A stretch of DNA of 64,000 bases from Adiantum capillus-veneris (taxonomy: Eukaryota; Streptophyta; Polypodiopsida; Polypodiales; Pteridaceae): positions 61,274,119 through 61,338,118 of the forward strand of contig CM043952.1 in the NCBI GenBank assembly GCA_014529385.2, written 5' to 3'. Every line of letters starts with the position of its first letter. The first letter of the stretch is position 1. Of the stretch, positions 43,680-54,215 are shown piece after piece. Both the position numbers and the translations under genes were made by a program. The notes beneath the pieces were generated by a model. It ran no database searches. It was given only the letters and a program-made list of their open reading frames with translations, and was not told the DNA's origin.

Positions 43680-43833
43680 GGACCAACCCATCTTCTGGTC
43701 CCTAGTACTGTGTCGAACTTCTCACTCTCTCTCTCTCTCTCTATTTATTTTTCTCTATATTGCTTCAGTATTAAGTTATAAATTCTATTTATTCGAGTAT
43801 ATTCTATATTGCTATGCGCTCCCGTTTGTGACA

Positions 43834-44147
43834 CTTTTACCTTCGCTTTTACTTTGAGCGGAGGGTTCCCAGTTAATCACCCCCTTCCACTGCCTAATCA
43901 TGGTATTCATCTGTTTGATTTTCATGTACTTTGTGTAAAGTGGACCTTTGGAATAGGCAAGAAGATGCTCCATGAGGATGTTAGCTTCGTTTTCTTGAGC
44001 TTTTTCCATATCAAGTGGAGACTACTCTTTCTCAAACTACCTTGCTTGGCTATTGTCATCGTGTAGGAACTTGGGCTAGGCGCACCGGCCATGACCCTGG
44101 CCATTACTGTACATGTTAACGGGTTATCACACAGTAGGAGTCCTCAT
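43834..44147. other. Unassigned sequence between LTR-D and LINE 1
   Basis: This is the left edge of the host island. On the minus strand two overlapping frames read AQENEANILMEHLLAYSKGP and SLRKSSLHLIWKKLKK, without a recognisable domain. By position it should be intron of the RBP45/47-like gene or an older repeat. Confidence 0.3.
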
Positions 44148-44312
44148 GCCATTGTTTTGAGTTTTTTTTTTTTTCCGAGAAAAAGATCCTTCTATTAGTT
44201 AATGAGAACTGCCCGTAGGGCTACATCCACCTCTCCAAGAGAGGGCTACAACAAGAATGATGGGGAGACTCTCCCAGTGAAAAAAAAGCAGCATATGTAC
44301 AATGAGGCTAAA

Positions 44313-45170
44313 TCAAGAAATGGGAGGAGGGAAGAGCCACACAAGTGGACAGTAGTGCCATCTGAGCACCCCCTGGACTATGGTGAAGAAAGGCCCAGGG
44401 CGCCAGAGTCCAAGGAAAGCCTCGCGGCGCTCTCGCATGCGGTCGGAGCTACCCTGTAGTCCCTCAAGCTGTCCTCTGAGAGTATGGATCAGCTCTAGCC
44501 AAAAGTCACAAACAGTCTCTGCTGGTGGTAGAGGGCGAGCCTCAAAGATGTGAAAACAGCGGGCCCGCCAGATGAACCAAAGAGTCAGGCCACTGATGAG
44601 CTCCCAACACTCATCTCTCTCACTGCACCACTCCTGTGGAGTAAGCTCTGTTGCTGGCTGGAGTGTAGGTCGCCCCCCCTGCATCGCTATCATCCTGCTG
44701 GTGGAAGATAGCTCAAATTGGAGTGCCGGGCCCATGAGGGTGGACCAAGCCGCTGCCCCCCAAGTGTACTGTCGAGCCGTGGAGAGGGCAGGCATCAGCC
44801 GAAGAACTCGTAGCCACACCTGCTTGGCCAAGGGACAGTCCCAAAGACAATGCCGCTAACTCTCCACCAACTGGTCACAGGCTGCACATGTGGCCGAGAG
44901 ACCACTATGTACAAGCCAGCTCCCTACTGCTGTGGCTCTGTGTGCAACCAGCCACTGAAACAAAGTGACGCGCCTCGGCTGTCTGGAGTCCCACAGCCTC
45001 TGCCAAAAGGCTGCCAAGAAATCGACTGTGAGGCCCTCCTCCTGCCAATGACGTGCTGCAGCAGGGCGGGCCTCTCTCTGTGCGGCAAGTATATGACGTC
45101 CAAGCCGAACAATGTACTGAAAGAAAGGGACTCCTGGGCGGTCTACAGAAGAGAAGGGGTCCCTTCATAG
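44313..45170 (-). pseudogene. LINE 1 C-terminal zf-RVT-like region
   Basis: Pieces on the minus strand read TLFQWLVAHRATAVGSWL, CAACDQLVES, HCLWDCPLAKQVW and TLWFIWRARCFHIFEARPL. The order W ... C-x-x-C ... H-x(4)-C-P matches the zinc-binding region after RT in plant LINEs. Frame changes lie near 44850 and 45160. Confidence 0.75.
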
Positions 45171-45731
45171 CCACTCACCAGGATCCCATTGTACTCGTGC
45201 CAGTGGACAACACTCCCAAGCCCATAGCCTCCAGTGTCCAGTCTCAAGAGCTGCTGGGTCAGGGTCTATGACGCAAGTCCTCCCACAGATGCCCACAACT
45301 CCAATCCTGTGGAAACAGCACTCTGCTACCTGCGGGGCCTCTACTGCAACTCGTTGTAATCGTCCCCCACCCTGGAGCTCAAAGAACAGGGCTGGGGCAG
45401 TCTCTGAGCATGTTCTGACTGAAATGAGAACCTCCAGTCGAGTGAAGGCTCCCATCCACCTAGGTGCTACTAGCTCGAGAGGCGTGAGCCACTTAGCTGG
45501 AACTGACTCTGAGATGTCCTGACACATGCTCTGCACACCTCTCATGCCCTGCAACTGGAGACCCTGCACCTCCTCTGAGAAGCCTGTGAACTCTAGCCAG
45601 TCACCTAGAGAGCGCGCTGGACTTGCTGCCATGGGACCCCAAGAAACATGAGGCCGACTCCCAACCAAGTGGCCTCTCTGAGTGCTAACCATGGGGTTCC
45701 AGACGAGGGGCTGTCGTAGGCGCTCCTCCAT
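45165..45731 (-). pseudogene. LINE 1 RT-to-zinc region spacer
   Basis: A 188-codon minus-strand frame (SVPAKWLTPLELVAPRWMGAF) that is conserved in the LINE pieces at 50976-51311 and 61039-61581. No named domain. It overlaps the C-terminal region by a frame change. Confidence 0.6.
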
Positions 45732-45830
45732 GCACGTCGGCTGTCTCTACTCTAGGCCACGCCGTAGGAGCTCCCAAGATCGAAGCAAACTCACAGCGAA
45801 GCGGTCCTCCAGTCTCCTGCTCAAACCAAC

Positions 45831-47132
45831 TCAGCGCATCTCTGTAAAGATCCATCTGGTCGAAGGTTGCCAAGGGCCTCCTGACTGAGGCACCCTGGCA
45901 CGAAGCCTCTGCAGCAAGAATTCCTTCCAGGGCTCCTCGCCTGGAAGAAGTCCTCTGACAACGAACTTCCCAAGAAGGGCTCTGCTCTGCTGTGCTTGAT
46001 CAATGATCCCAAGCCCTCCCTGAGAACAAGGAAGTGTGATGACTGACCAAGCCACCTTGGCTCGGGTAATCTGAGTGTCACGACCAGACCAAAGGAAGTT
46101 CCTGATCAGCCTCTCTACCTGGCTGATACAAGAACTCGAGAAGATCCAGCACGAAGTGATGTACCACATAGTCGCCAACAGCACCTGATTGGCAACTACT
46201 ACTCTGCCAGCCAGCGAAAGGCGTGCTGAGCTCCAATGTAACTGCTTTCTCCTGATGGACAGGAGAAGCGGAGCAATCTGCTGCTCGGGGGACAAGTCCA
46301 GGCCAACCTGACAACCCAAGTATCGAACTGCAGTCCTTGGGGGAATCCATCTAAAACCCTCTCCTGGCATCCAATCTGGCACAGGAGCACTGCCAACCGA
46401 GAAAGCCACTGTCTTTCTCCAGTTGATCAGTGCCCCCGATGCACAGCAGAAGGTCTCTAAAGCCTGCTCACATCTGTGAAGATTGGCCTCCTGGCCCTCT
46501 AAGTTCAAGGCTGAGTCGTCGGCAAACTCAGCATCCAGAAGCTCATCTCCCCGTATAGGGAGTGCTAAGCCCCTCAGACCAGCCTGCTGTGACACCAAAA
46601 ATCTGCTCATCGCCTCCGCATAGAACAGAAAAAGGAAGGGGGCAAGAGGACAACCCTGTCTGACCGATCGTGTGAGCATGAAATGCTCACCTCTACCTCC
46701 TGCCAAAAGCACCTGACTGTGAGCCTGTCTGTACAAAGCTGACACCCCTCTGATCCAAGCATCAGAGAATCCCATCCTGCGTAAAGTGCCCTCTAGAAAG
46801 TCCCAGTCAACTCTGTCGTATGCCTTCTCAAAATCGAGAAGAAGAATCACAAGGACCTCCCCACGGAGCCGTGCCAAGGCAGAAGCCTCCCAAAAAGTGA
46901 AGATGTTGTCAAGGATACTGCGTTCCTTGACAAAACCTGTCTGAGTCCCATGTATAAGGCTCTCCAAAAGTGGCTGAATCCTCAAACTCAGAGCCTTGGC
47001 AAGAATTTTGTAGGCTGAGTTGAGGATGGTGATGGGGCACCACTGTCGAATCTCATCCAAGAAGCCACCCTCCTTAGGAATGAGGTAAATCAGGCCCTCA
47101 CTCATGCTATCAGGCATCACTCCTGTGTGCAA
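45831..47132 (-). CDS. LINE 1 reverse transcriptase domain
   Basis: A 433-codon frame. It makes cDNA from LINE RNA at the cut target. Visible RT motifs: LIYLIPKEGG, PITILNSAYKILAK, HGTQTGFVKERSILDN, VILLLDFEKAYDRVDW (first catalytic Asp at residue 100), SVRQGCPLAPFLF and AEFADDSALN (FADD at 203-206). Then RTAVRYLGCQ and RLSLAGRVVVANQVLLA follow, ending SQGGLGIID. The catalytic residues are intact, but the frame is only a part of ORF2 and is broken on both sides. Confidence 0.85.
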   Translation of the reverse strand: MHTGVMPDSMSEGLIYLIPKEGGFLDEIRQWCPITILNSAYKILAKALSLRIQPLLESLIHGTQTGFVKERSILDNIFTFWEASALARLRGEVLVILLLDFEKAYDRVDWDFLEGTLRRMGFSDAWIRGVSALYRQAHSQVLLAGGRGEHFMLTRSVRQGCPLAPFLFLFYAEAMSRFLVSQQAGLRGLALPIRGDELLDAEFADDSALNLEGQEANLHRCEQALETFCCASGALINWRKTVAFSVGSAPVPDWMPGEGFRWIPPRTAVRYLGCQVGLDLSPEQQIAPLLLSIRRKQLHWSSARLSLAGRVVVANQVLLATMWYITSCWIFSSSCISQVERLIRNFLWSGRDTQITRAKVAWSVITLPCSQGGLGIIDQAQQSRALLGKFVVRGLLPGEEPWKEFLLQRLRARVPQSGGPWQPSTRWIFTEMR

Positions 47133-47857
47133 AATGTACTGAAAGGCACTGCAAAGATCTGGGCCAAGCAGGTCCCTGTACTCCAGAAAAAGCTGGGAGT
47201 CAACCCATCCTCACTTGGACTGCTACCACGAGGAAGGGCCCTAAGAGTCGTGTGCATCTCCTCAAGCTGAAGTGGCAGCTCAAGCCTCTGGCGCATCTCC
47301 TCTATCACAAGACAAGGCATCTGTGCCCAAACCTGCTCCCTGCATGCATCCTGCCGCTTTGACTGGGGCTCAGCTGACAGTAACTCACGGTAAAAGTCAG
47401 TAGCAACTGCACGCATATCCTCAGGCTCACAAACGACTGACCCATCAGGTCTCCTCAATTGATTGACCTTGGCATGCGAGTGCCGAGGTCCCAATGTCTC
47501 AAAGAAAGCACCTGTCACTCTGTCACCCACCTGAGTCCACTGAGATGCCTGTCGGTGAAAGGCAAACTCATGACGCCTCTCCTTTGTGCAAGCAAGCTCC
47601 TGTCGAGCCTGCTGTAACTGCTCCTCCAACCATGGATTGTCTGGATGCTGCTCCTGCATTCTCTGTAGTGAAGCAATGCTCGTCTGAGACGCTGCTCCTC
47701 CTCTCTCGCTGCAGCTCGTCGAGCCAAAGACTCCTGGAGAAAAAAAATGGCTAAGCTGAGCTAGGCCTGAGGCCACTCTGTCTGCAGGAAGAGCCTGGCT
47801 GTCCATGCCCTCTGTCCAGAGAGCCTCTACCCGCTCTCTGAGTGCGACGATCCTCAT
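47117..47857 (-). pseudogene. LINE 1 linker between endonuclease site and RT
   Basis: A 246-codon minus-strand frame with LRERVEALWTEGMDSQ, QEQHPDNPWLEEQLQQARQE and VGDRVTGAFFETLGPRHSHA, KVNQLRRPDGSV, PCLVIEEMRQRLELPL. This is the usual helical stretch before RT in L1-type ORF2. It overlaps the next frame, so at least one frameshift is present. Confidence 0.75.
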
Positions 47858-48564
47858 GGGGAACGAGAGAGAACAGATGCTGCCGCAGCAGCAAGACGGG
47901 ATATCTTCGAGGCTGGCTTGGATGGGGGGTAATCCGCATCCGAGCGTCCTCTAGATAGGCGAGACTGCAGTGAGTGCCTAGCCCAAGCCCAGGTGGAGCG
48001 AGCCGTGCGTAAAGCAACCTCCTCTGTCCAGGAGTCCTCATGAATGTATATATAGCAAGGCAAACACTGCGTATCAGCAAATAAGTACACCACAATGTGC
48101 CTACATCCTGCTGAGTCTGGGGGTGTCACCGCAAACTTGGCCAGTGGCCACAAAGTCTGCAGCAAATCTGTAACTCCAAGTTCACCCATGTGGTGAGAGA
48201 ACTCGAGAACCTGTGTATGCAACCATCCCACCACTGAGTCGAGGGACCACTCTGTCTCGGTCCTACCACAGAGGGGGAAGGAGAAACCAACTGCTGAGTC
48301 CAAGGCCGTTGCCCCCCTAGCTGTGAGGAACAAAGCGTGGACCCTGAAGCAGGCTGCCTCGTGGTCTGCTGTGGAATCGCCGAGAAAGCGAGTGAACCCG
48401 TAGTCGAAGAAATCCCAGCGGCGTCGGAGGTCAATGCTCGTGAGACCACGGGGGATGGCTGTAAGGGAAGAAGTCTGAATCTGTAGAGGGGTTCGCAAGA
48501 AGGGCAGACCCTCTCTCGCTAGGCGACTCGTGGTAAAGGCGCTGCCAAGAGATCTCCTAGCCAC
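47854..48564 (-). pseudogene. LINE 1 N-terminal extension of ORF2
   Basis: A 236-codon minus-strand frame (MARRSLGSAFTTSRLA; RRWDFFDYGFTRFLGDSTAD; WAWARHSLQSRLSRGRSDAD). It is also present at 54216-54930, where an endonuclease follows. Here the sequence passes directly to the RT linker. No named domain. Confidence 0.6.
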
Positions 48565-48647
48565 CGGCGAGGGACCAGTCTCCCGAGTCGATTGTGGAAC
48601 TGGAGCAGGAGGGGGGGAGAAGGAGCAGGGGGGGCCATTGTTTTGGG

Positions 48648-49230
48648 TTTGCCCTCATGCACAATCGCTTTGGAGGGTGGTATGTTGCTTGCTTATTATA
48701 GTTGGAATTCATGATTGGGTTCATGACGTGGGGGGCAGTTTCACGTCTTTTGAGAGTTTCTTCTCGTCTTCACTTTCAAATGAGAGCACAACTGTCAATC
48801 CAAGTTCGCTCTCAACCTCTCTTTTCTCTCCACGCTTGGCAACTTGGCATGAAATATATGGGCTTTAATTATTCACATTACTAGCATATGACCAAATGGT
48901 CAAAAAAATACAAGCTGTTTGGGAAACAACACTGCAAAAAATCAACAATGACAAACAGTGGTTAATTTTTTTAATGAGGTGAAGGTGAAGTAGATGGGTG
49001 CCAAATCTAAAAGAAAAGAGCTTTTTGATATCTAAGATCCGTTTTGCTACCTCCCCAAAGCAGTGACTTGCTAATGTTAAGTACAATCAAGCCCTGGGTG
49101 GAGAAATATTCTCACCTGTTCTTCTGTTTAAAGTAAAAGGTAGGTAGGAACAGTTGTGTGCAGAAGCAAACTTGACTAATGAAGCTTGCTTTTATTAGAA
49201 TCTAATGGCTTCTGACGTTCTAATTTTCAG
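48648..49230 (+). other. Intron sequence upstream of the RBP45/47-like exons
   Basis: AT-rich, no coding signal, ends in a polypyrimidine stretch and TTTTCAG at 49224-49230. No RRM1 or RRM2 codons are found here. Confidence 0.6.
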
Positions 49231-49307
49231 CTACTACCACTGCAACTGCGTATCAAGTCAGCCCAACCCAAACTACAGCAAGTGATAATGATCTGAATAA
49301 CTCTACT
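49231..49307 (+). other. RBP45/47-like exon a (linker before RRM3)
   Basis: 77 bp; acceptor TTTTCAG, donor GTAAGT. Two bases complete a codon from the upstream exon, then 25 codons. Confidence 0.85.
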
Positions 49308-50817
49308 GTAAGTGTCTTCCTTATTGTACTTTTCTTTGATGTCTATGGGAATATTCCCAAAAAAGTACAGCTATATGTTATTGAGTAGAAGGTGTGCTTG
49401 ATAATGCTTGCAGATTTTTGTTGGGGGTCTGGATCCCATGGCAACAGAGGCAGATTTAAGGAATATATTCGCTCAGTTTGGTGAGCTGGTCTACGTGAAG
49501 ATACCTGTGGGGAAGGGCTGCGGATTTGTACAGTTTATGCATAGGTAGTTTCAGACATCAAGTGTTTCATGTAATATGGCTATCATTGTAAGCAGCAAGA
49601 GTTACACTTGCATTGCTGATATTGCACCTGCTTTAATAACAATGGCTGTGGATGAAGTATTTTCCATCTTACTCTTTGTCATTCTGAGACTGAAGCATGT
49701 ATACTTATTATTGATTATTGTTGTGATTTATTTTTGGTTAAAAATACCATGAGAGTTACCCATTGACAATTTGATACCTGATTCATTTTGAGCCCATTTA
49801 AGGTTAAATTTTTCTTTCTTGCTAGCATTGAAGACTTATTTGTTCACACTGTAAACACTGCAGATCTTGTGCTGAAGAGGCCCTTCAGAGGATACATGGA
49901 ACTGTTATTGGCCAGCAAGCTGTTCGACTCTCGTGGGGCAGAAGCCCTGTGAAGACTCAAGTAAGTTATTGCCATGTTTTTAGTCAAGGTGTTGGTGCTC
50001 ATGATGATGCACTGACACTCAAATATGCCCCTTGTCAAGTGGGCCGCTGGATTACAGCCTTCTGGAATGTCTCAAAATTGCCAATTGCCTGGCAGAAGAT
50101 ATTATTTGTACATTCCTAAACAGGTGTGTTCGATACAGTGGCATACACACCTATTTACATATGTATGATTATTTTCTTCTACAAGGCAATTTTGAGACAT
50201 TTCTGAAGGCTGTCTAAGCTTACTTGTGTAGTGAATCCGACCCTAAGAAATTCTCCTAGGAACTGGTCACCAGAGGTACTTGTCAGTTTAATGTGTTATT
50301 GGTCGGTGCTTTTGTGCTTTGCTGCAAGTTAGAGTGGGGCGTGAAGGTGCCACGACACACATTATGATTGAAGTTAATGTTTTTCTAACCTGTGCACCGC
50401 ACCCTATATGTCTGCAAGAGTTTGATTTTTTCTGATCTTTTGCTCCTCTTTATGTCGGATTTCTTTCTCCTTCATCTTTGTTCAAAGAGTAAATATGAGT
50501 AGCTAAAGAAATGATAATTGAATGACGTTTTGGTTTAACAGGTGGGAAAATGGTATATGCTTTATAGTGATGGTCTCAATAGGCCTTATTTCCTATATTA
50601 TAATTGCGGTGGTTGTTTGATCTGTCTGACTTAAGAGCTTCTGCATAAACAACAGGGCTTTGATTGGGTGCAGGGTCAAGTGGATCCATCGCAGTGGACT
50701 CAAGGTTACTACAGTTATCCACAAGGCTACGAAGGGTATTATGCCGCACAACCACAGGACCCTTCGGCTTATGCCTATGGTACTTACTCTATGTACGGGG
50801 GCTATCCACAACAATTG
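49231..50817 (+). CDS. RBP45/RBP47-like RNA-binding protein gene, four exons (RRM3 and C-terminus)
   Basis: Exons 49231-49307, 49414-49544, 49864-49960 and 50674-50817 join in frame with GT...AG introns. They encode a linker (TATAYQVSPTQTTASDNDLNNST), then an RRM: IFVGGLDPMATEADLRNIF (RNP2), YVKIPVGKGCGFVQF (RNP1) and CAEEALQRIHGTVIGQQAVRLSWGRSP. A Gln/Tyr/Gly-rich tail follows (DPSQWTQGYYSYPQGY). This is the third RRM and tail of the plant RBP45/RBP47 family, oligouridylate-binding nuclear and stress-granule proteins. RRM1 and RRM2 exons must lie more than 49 kb upstream or be absent; the last exon is not identified. All exon joins keep frame, so the gene may be functional with very long introns, or this is a duplicated fragment. 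Confidence 0.85.
49414..49544 (+). other. RBP45/47-like exon b (RRM3, first part)
   Basis: 131 bp; acceptor GCTTGCAG, donor GTAGTT (weak). Codes for both RNP motifs; ends two bases into an Arg codon. Confidence 0.9.
49864..49960 (+). other. RBP45/47-like exon c (RRM3, end)
   Basis: 97 bp; acceptor CACTGCAG, donor GTAAGT. Completes the Arg codon and the last helix and strand of the RRM. Confidence 0.9.
50055..50212. repeat. Long-arm inverted repeat in an RBP45/47-like intron
   Basis: CAGCCTTCTGGAATGTCTCA... at 50055-50082 and its reverse complement at 50185-50212 pair at 26 of 28 positions around a 102-base loop. Weaker pairing (CAAGTGGGCC side) extends outward. It could be a small foldback element or a hairpin RNA. 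Confidence 0.8.
50674..50817 (+). other. RBP45/47-like exon d (Q/Y/G-rich tail)
   Basis: 144 bp, 48 codons, phase 0 on both sides; acceptor GGGTGCAG, donor GTGAGT. Low-complexity Tyr/Gln/Gly/Pro sequence. Confidence 0.85.
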
Positions 50818-50853
50818 GTGAGTCAGTTCAGCATTCAAAGAATTTTTTTTTGT

Positions 50854-50856
<3 letters not shown>

Positions 50857-50912
<56 letters not shown>
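50857..50912. repeat. (CT)n microsatellite after exon d
   Basis: About 28 CT units, 40 bp downstream of the donor site. Confidence 0.95.
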
Positions 50913-50915
<3 letters not shown>

Positions 50916-50975
50916 ATCTCGTATTAAGTAAACATGTTGAGGCACATTCCCCAGATGAAACTTACAAAATGCCAA

Positions 50976-51837
50976 TTACATCAGAGGAGGTACTCCAAAT
51001 ATAACTAGATGCATCCAACTGAAAGCAAGACTAATTCTTGTTTTCGGCATCTCAGATTGTTTGATGTATACAATCTGATCAGATACAAGATGTGGGAAAT
51101 CCTCCTCATTCTGTTCTGTGAGTACAACAAGAGGAATCTCGAGATGCAGCGAGCTCTCTGATCCTCTGAAAGGTGCACTCCGTACTGCAGCCGCCTCACA
51201 CTCAACGTGGGACAGGCGACCCTCCTGCACCTCGAATAAAAAGCACTGTCCCTCTAAGCAAGCTCTGACTGCAATCAGAATCTCCAGCTGTGTAAAAACT
51301 CCCATCCACACTCAGGGATGCAGCTCAATCGGTATGTGCCAAATCATCTGGGATCGCTGACTGCACATCATGGCGCATAGTCAATCCCCCATGGATGACG
51401 CTCAATCTGTCTGTTTGCACTTTGTCAAACATGCTGCAAAACTATTTCCATTCTCCAAAATTCTGAGAGAGACCAGCTTCCATGGGACCCCAACCTACAT
51501 GTGGTCTAGTACCCAACATATGTCCATGCTTTGTGCAAAGCTAAGGGTTCCGGTCGTCGAGATGCTCATCCATACAAGCGGCCCGACTTTGAGACAGATG
51601 TAAGCGCAACGTCTCCCGGGCCATGAGCAGACTGGTGGCGAGTCTGTCCTCCCATCGTTGACTCAATCAGACTCTGTGCATCTCTATGAAAATCCAGAGT
51701 CTCTGGCTGCCTCCATACAAGCGGGCCGACTTTTACTCAAATGTAAGCGCAACGTCTCCTGGGCCATGAGCAGGCTCATGGTGAATGTGTCCTCCCTTAG
51801 TCGACTCAATCAAACTCTGTGCAATCCAGCCAAAGCT
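50976..51837 (-). mobile_element. Old LINE fragment (RT downstream region)
   Basis: Minus-strand frames such as RWMGVFTQLEILIAVRACL-like codons match LINE 1 at about 45200-45460, but with many more changes. Further right (51480-51530) CATGGGACCCCAA matches LINE 1 at 45631. It contains two similar halves (51580-51650 and 51735-51800). No intact frame. Confidence 0.6.
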
Positions 51838-52110
51838 ACACGGAAAGGGAACGGGAATGGGGGCCGGAACGGTAAACCTGAAATCTGCTTAATTTAGGCT
51901 CGATTCAACCTATATGTTAGTAGAGAGGCACACACACATCGACATACCCATTAGTCCAAGTAGAATCCTATTTAGGCATGCTTTTCAATCATACTTGAGA
52001 CTTGAAAGTTGAGGGAGAGGGTGAGCCTTGAGCCTTGAGGTTGAGTCTTGACTCTTTGTTTTTGTATTTGTCTTAATTGTCAGCTTGAGAGCTCGAGGCT
52101 TGAGGGAGGT
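51838..52110. other. Non-LINE insert with GGAACGG scrap
   Basis: GGAACGGGAATGGGGGCC at 51847 recalls the MITE-like element. The rest is AT-rich with CTTGAGRCTTGA-type short repeats (51990-52105). It separates two LINE blocks. Confidence 0.4.
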
Positions 52111-52809
52111 ACAGGCTGAGTCGTCTGCAAACTCAGCGTCCAGTAGCTCATCTCCCCGAATAGGGAGCGCTAAGCCACGTAAGCCAACCTGTTGTGAAAC
52201 CAAAAACCTGCTCATCGCCTCATCATAGAACAGAAAGAGGAAGGGGGCAAGAGGGCAGCCCTGTCTGACCGAACATGTGAGCATGAAGCGATCACCTCTA
52301 CCTCTTGACAAAAGCACTTCACTGTGTGCCCGTCTGTACAAAGCTGACACCCCTTTGATCCAAGCATCTGAGAAGCCCATCCTGCGTAGAGTGCCCTCCG
52401 AAAAATCCCTGTCAAGTTTGTCGTAGGCCTTCTCAAAATCGAGAAGAAGAATCACCAAATCCTCACCACAGGACCGCGCGAGGGCAGAAGCCTCCCAAAA
52501 AGTAAAGATGCTGTCAAGGATACTACGCTCCTTGACAAAACCTGTCTGAGTCACATGCATAAGGCTCTCTAGAGGTGGTTGAATCCTCAAACTCAGAGAC
52601 TTGGCAAGAATTTTATAGGCTGAGTTGAAGATGGTGATGGGGTGCCACTGTCGAATCTCATCCAAGGAGCCACCCTCCTTGGGAATGAGGTAGATCAGGC
52701 CCTCACTCATGCTGTCAGGCATCTCACCTGTGTGCACGATGTACTGAAAAGCACTACAAAGATCTGAGCCAAGCAAGTCCCAGTACTCCAAGAAAAAGCT
52801 GGGAGTCAA
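52111..52809 (-). pseudogene. LINE 2 reverse transcriptase, cut after FADD
   Basis: The minus-strand frame covers PSFFLEYWDLLGSDLCSAFQY, LIYLIPKEGGSLDEIRQW, VKERSILDSIFTFW, LLDFEKAYDK, CPLAPFLFLFYDEAMSRF and LLDAEFADDSA. It then runs into unrelated sequence. The RT thumb and zinc region are missing. Confidence 0.8.
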
Positions 52810-52868
52810 GCCACCCTCACTTGGACAGCTACCACGGGGGAGTGCACTAAGATCCGTGTGCAGCTCCT

Positions 52869-53486
52869 CTAGCTGTAGAGCAGCTCAAGCCTCTGGCGCA
52901 TCTCCTCAGTCACAAGACAAGGCATCTGTGCCCACACTTGCTCTCTGCATGCATCCTGACGCTCTGACTGGGGCTTTGCAGATAGTAAATCACGGTAAAA
53001 GTCAGTAGCAACTGCACGCATGTCCTCTGGCTGTGAAGCAACTGACCCGTCGGGCCTCCTCAACTGACTGACCTTGGCATGCATATACTGAGGTCCCACT
53101 GCCTCAAAGAAAGCGCGTGTCACTCTGTCCCCCACCTGGGTCCACTGAGATGCGTGTCGATGGAAAGCAAACTCATGGCACCTCTCCTATGTGCTGACGA
53201 GCTCCTGGCGAGCCTGCTGTAACTGCTCCTCCAACCAAGGATTGTCTGGGTGCTGTTCTTGCATCCTCTGCAAGGAAGCAACACCCCGTCGGAGATGCTG
53301 CTCCTTCTCTCTCGTTGCAGCCAGGCGAGCCGAAGACTCCTGAAGAAAGAGTCGACTAAGCTGAGAAAGTCGCGAGGCCACTCTGTTAGTAGGAGATTCC
53401 TGCATGTCTAAGCTCTCTGTCCAAAGAGCCTCCACTCGCTCTCTAAGCGCTGAGTCCAGCAGGACCCTCTCTAGGATGCGAAGCAT
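52869..53486 (-). pseudogene. LINE 2 endonuclease-RT linker
   Basis: Two minus-strand frames (MLRILERVLLDSALRERVEA and MGDRVTRAFFEAVGPQYMHA) aligned with LINE 1 47117-47857; a stop near 53190 splits them. Confidence 0.7.
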
Positions 53487-53499
53487 CGTGCTCCCCCTC

Positions 53500-54210
53500 C
53501 TCTGCCTATCACACTGTAAGGATCACTGGAGCATGGTCCGAAAAGGTGGTCCCTGCCAGAATGCCAATTGTCCCACCCAAGTCACAGAAGTGGCACTAGT
53601 GTAGAAGCGATTTATACGAGATAGATTCACGTCTCTCAGCTCTGCGGTCTGCCACACATCTGAAACCCGCAGTCATACAAAAGCTCTCCCAAGCTGCCAG
53701 CTCAACTCCATGCACAGTAGTATGGCTACCACCAATCCTGTCAGAGGGTTCCTCCAACATGTTGAAGTCACCCTATATGCACCATTCCTCTGCCTGTGGC
53801 ATAGACTCAACAATCTGAGACCAAAACTTTGCCCGTGCACTCGCCGCATTGGGCGCATGGATGTTCAGGAAGCCCACGAGACAACCTTGAACCTGCATAG
53901 TGATCCACTGAGCCTTGCCTGGCACAATAATCCGTCTGCCCACAATGGCCTACTGCAAAGAATCCGTAATAGTCATACATACCCCACCCTGGATGCCTCC
54001 AGGTCCAGAAGCAATTGAACGTCTCATAGCGACTGTGTAAAATCTGACCATATCGCCGAATGCGGCTCTCACAAAGATGGTGCTCCTGTAGCATAAGAAT
54101 GTCAATCTCACCACCCACAAGGCATCTCTACAGCTCCTGACGTAGCCGACCCCTCTTACGCTGAAACTGGGGCCCTCCTAGTCCTTGCACATTCCATGAG
54201 ATGATCCTCA
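53500..54210 (-). pseudogene. LINE 2 apurinic-type endonuclease
   Basis: The minus-strand frame at 54118-53807 begins EIDILMLQEHHLCESRIRRYG; the QEHH segment contains the catalytic Glu of the exonuclease-endonuclease-phosphatase fold. Later frames are shifted. The enzyme would nick the target strand. This is the block missing from LINE 1. Confidence 0.65.
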
Positions 54211-54215
54211 TGGAG

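Larger units (their letters stand above)
44162..48633 (-). mobile_element. LINE 1 (L1 type), endonuclease-less copy
   Basis: 4472 bp, inserted on the minus strand; the poly-A is the T run at 44162-44174. Coding order on the minus strand: ORF2 N-terminal extension, RT linker, RT, C-terminal Cys/His region. Compared with the LINE at 52111-54960, the apurinic-type endonuclease (about 730 bp) is cleanly missing at about 47854. The copy starts near the ORF2 beginning and lacks ORF1, as 5'-truncated LINEs do. The long target duplication shows normal target-primed insertion. Confidence 0.88.
44148..48647. repeat. 14 bp target-site duplication of LINE 1
   Basis: GCCATTGTTTTGAG (44148-44161) and GCCATTGTTTTGGG (48634-48647), one mismatch. 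Confidence 0.9.

Noticed and set aside
43812-44104. Two minus-strand frames next to LTR-D as a small gene
   Set aside because: No start context, no domain, and one frame crosses the LTR-D boundary.
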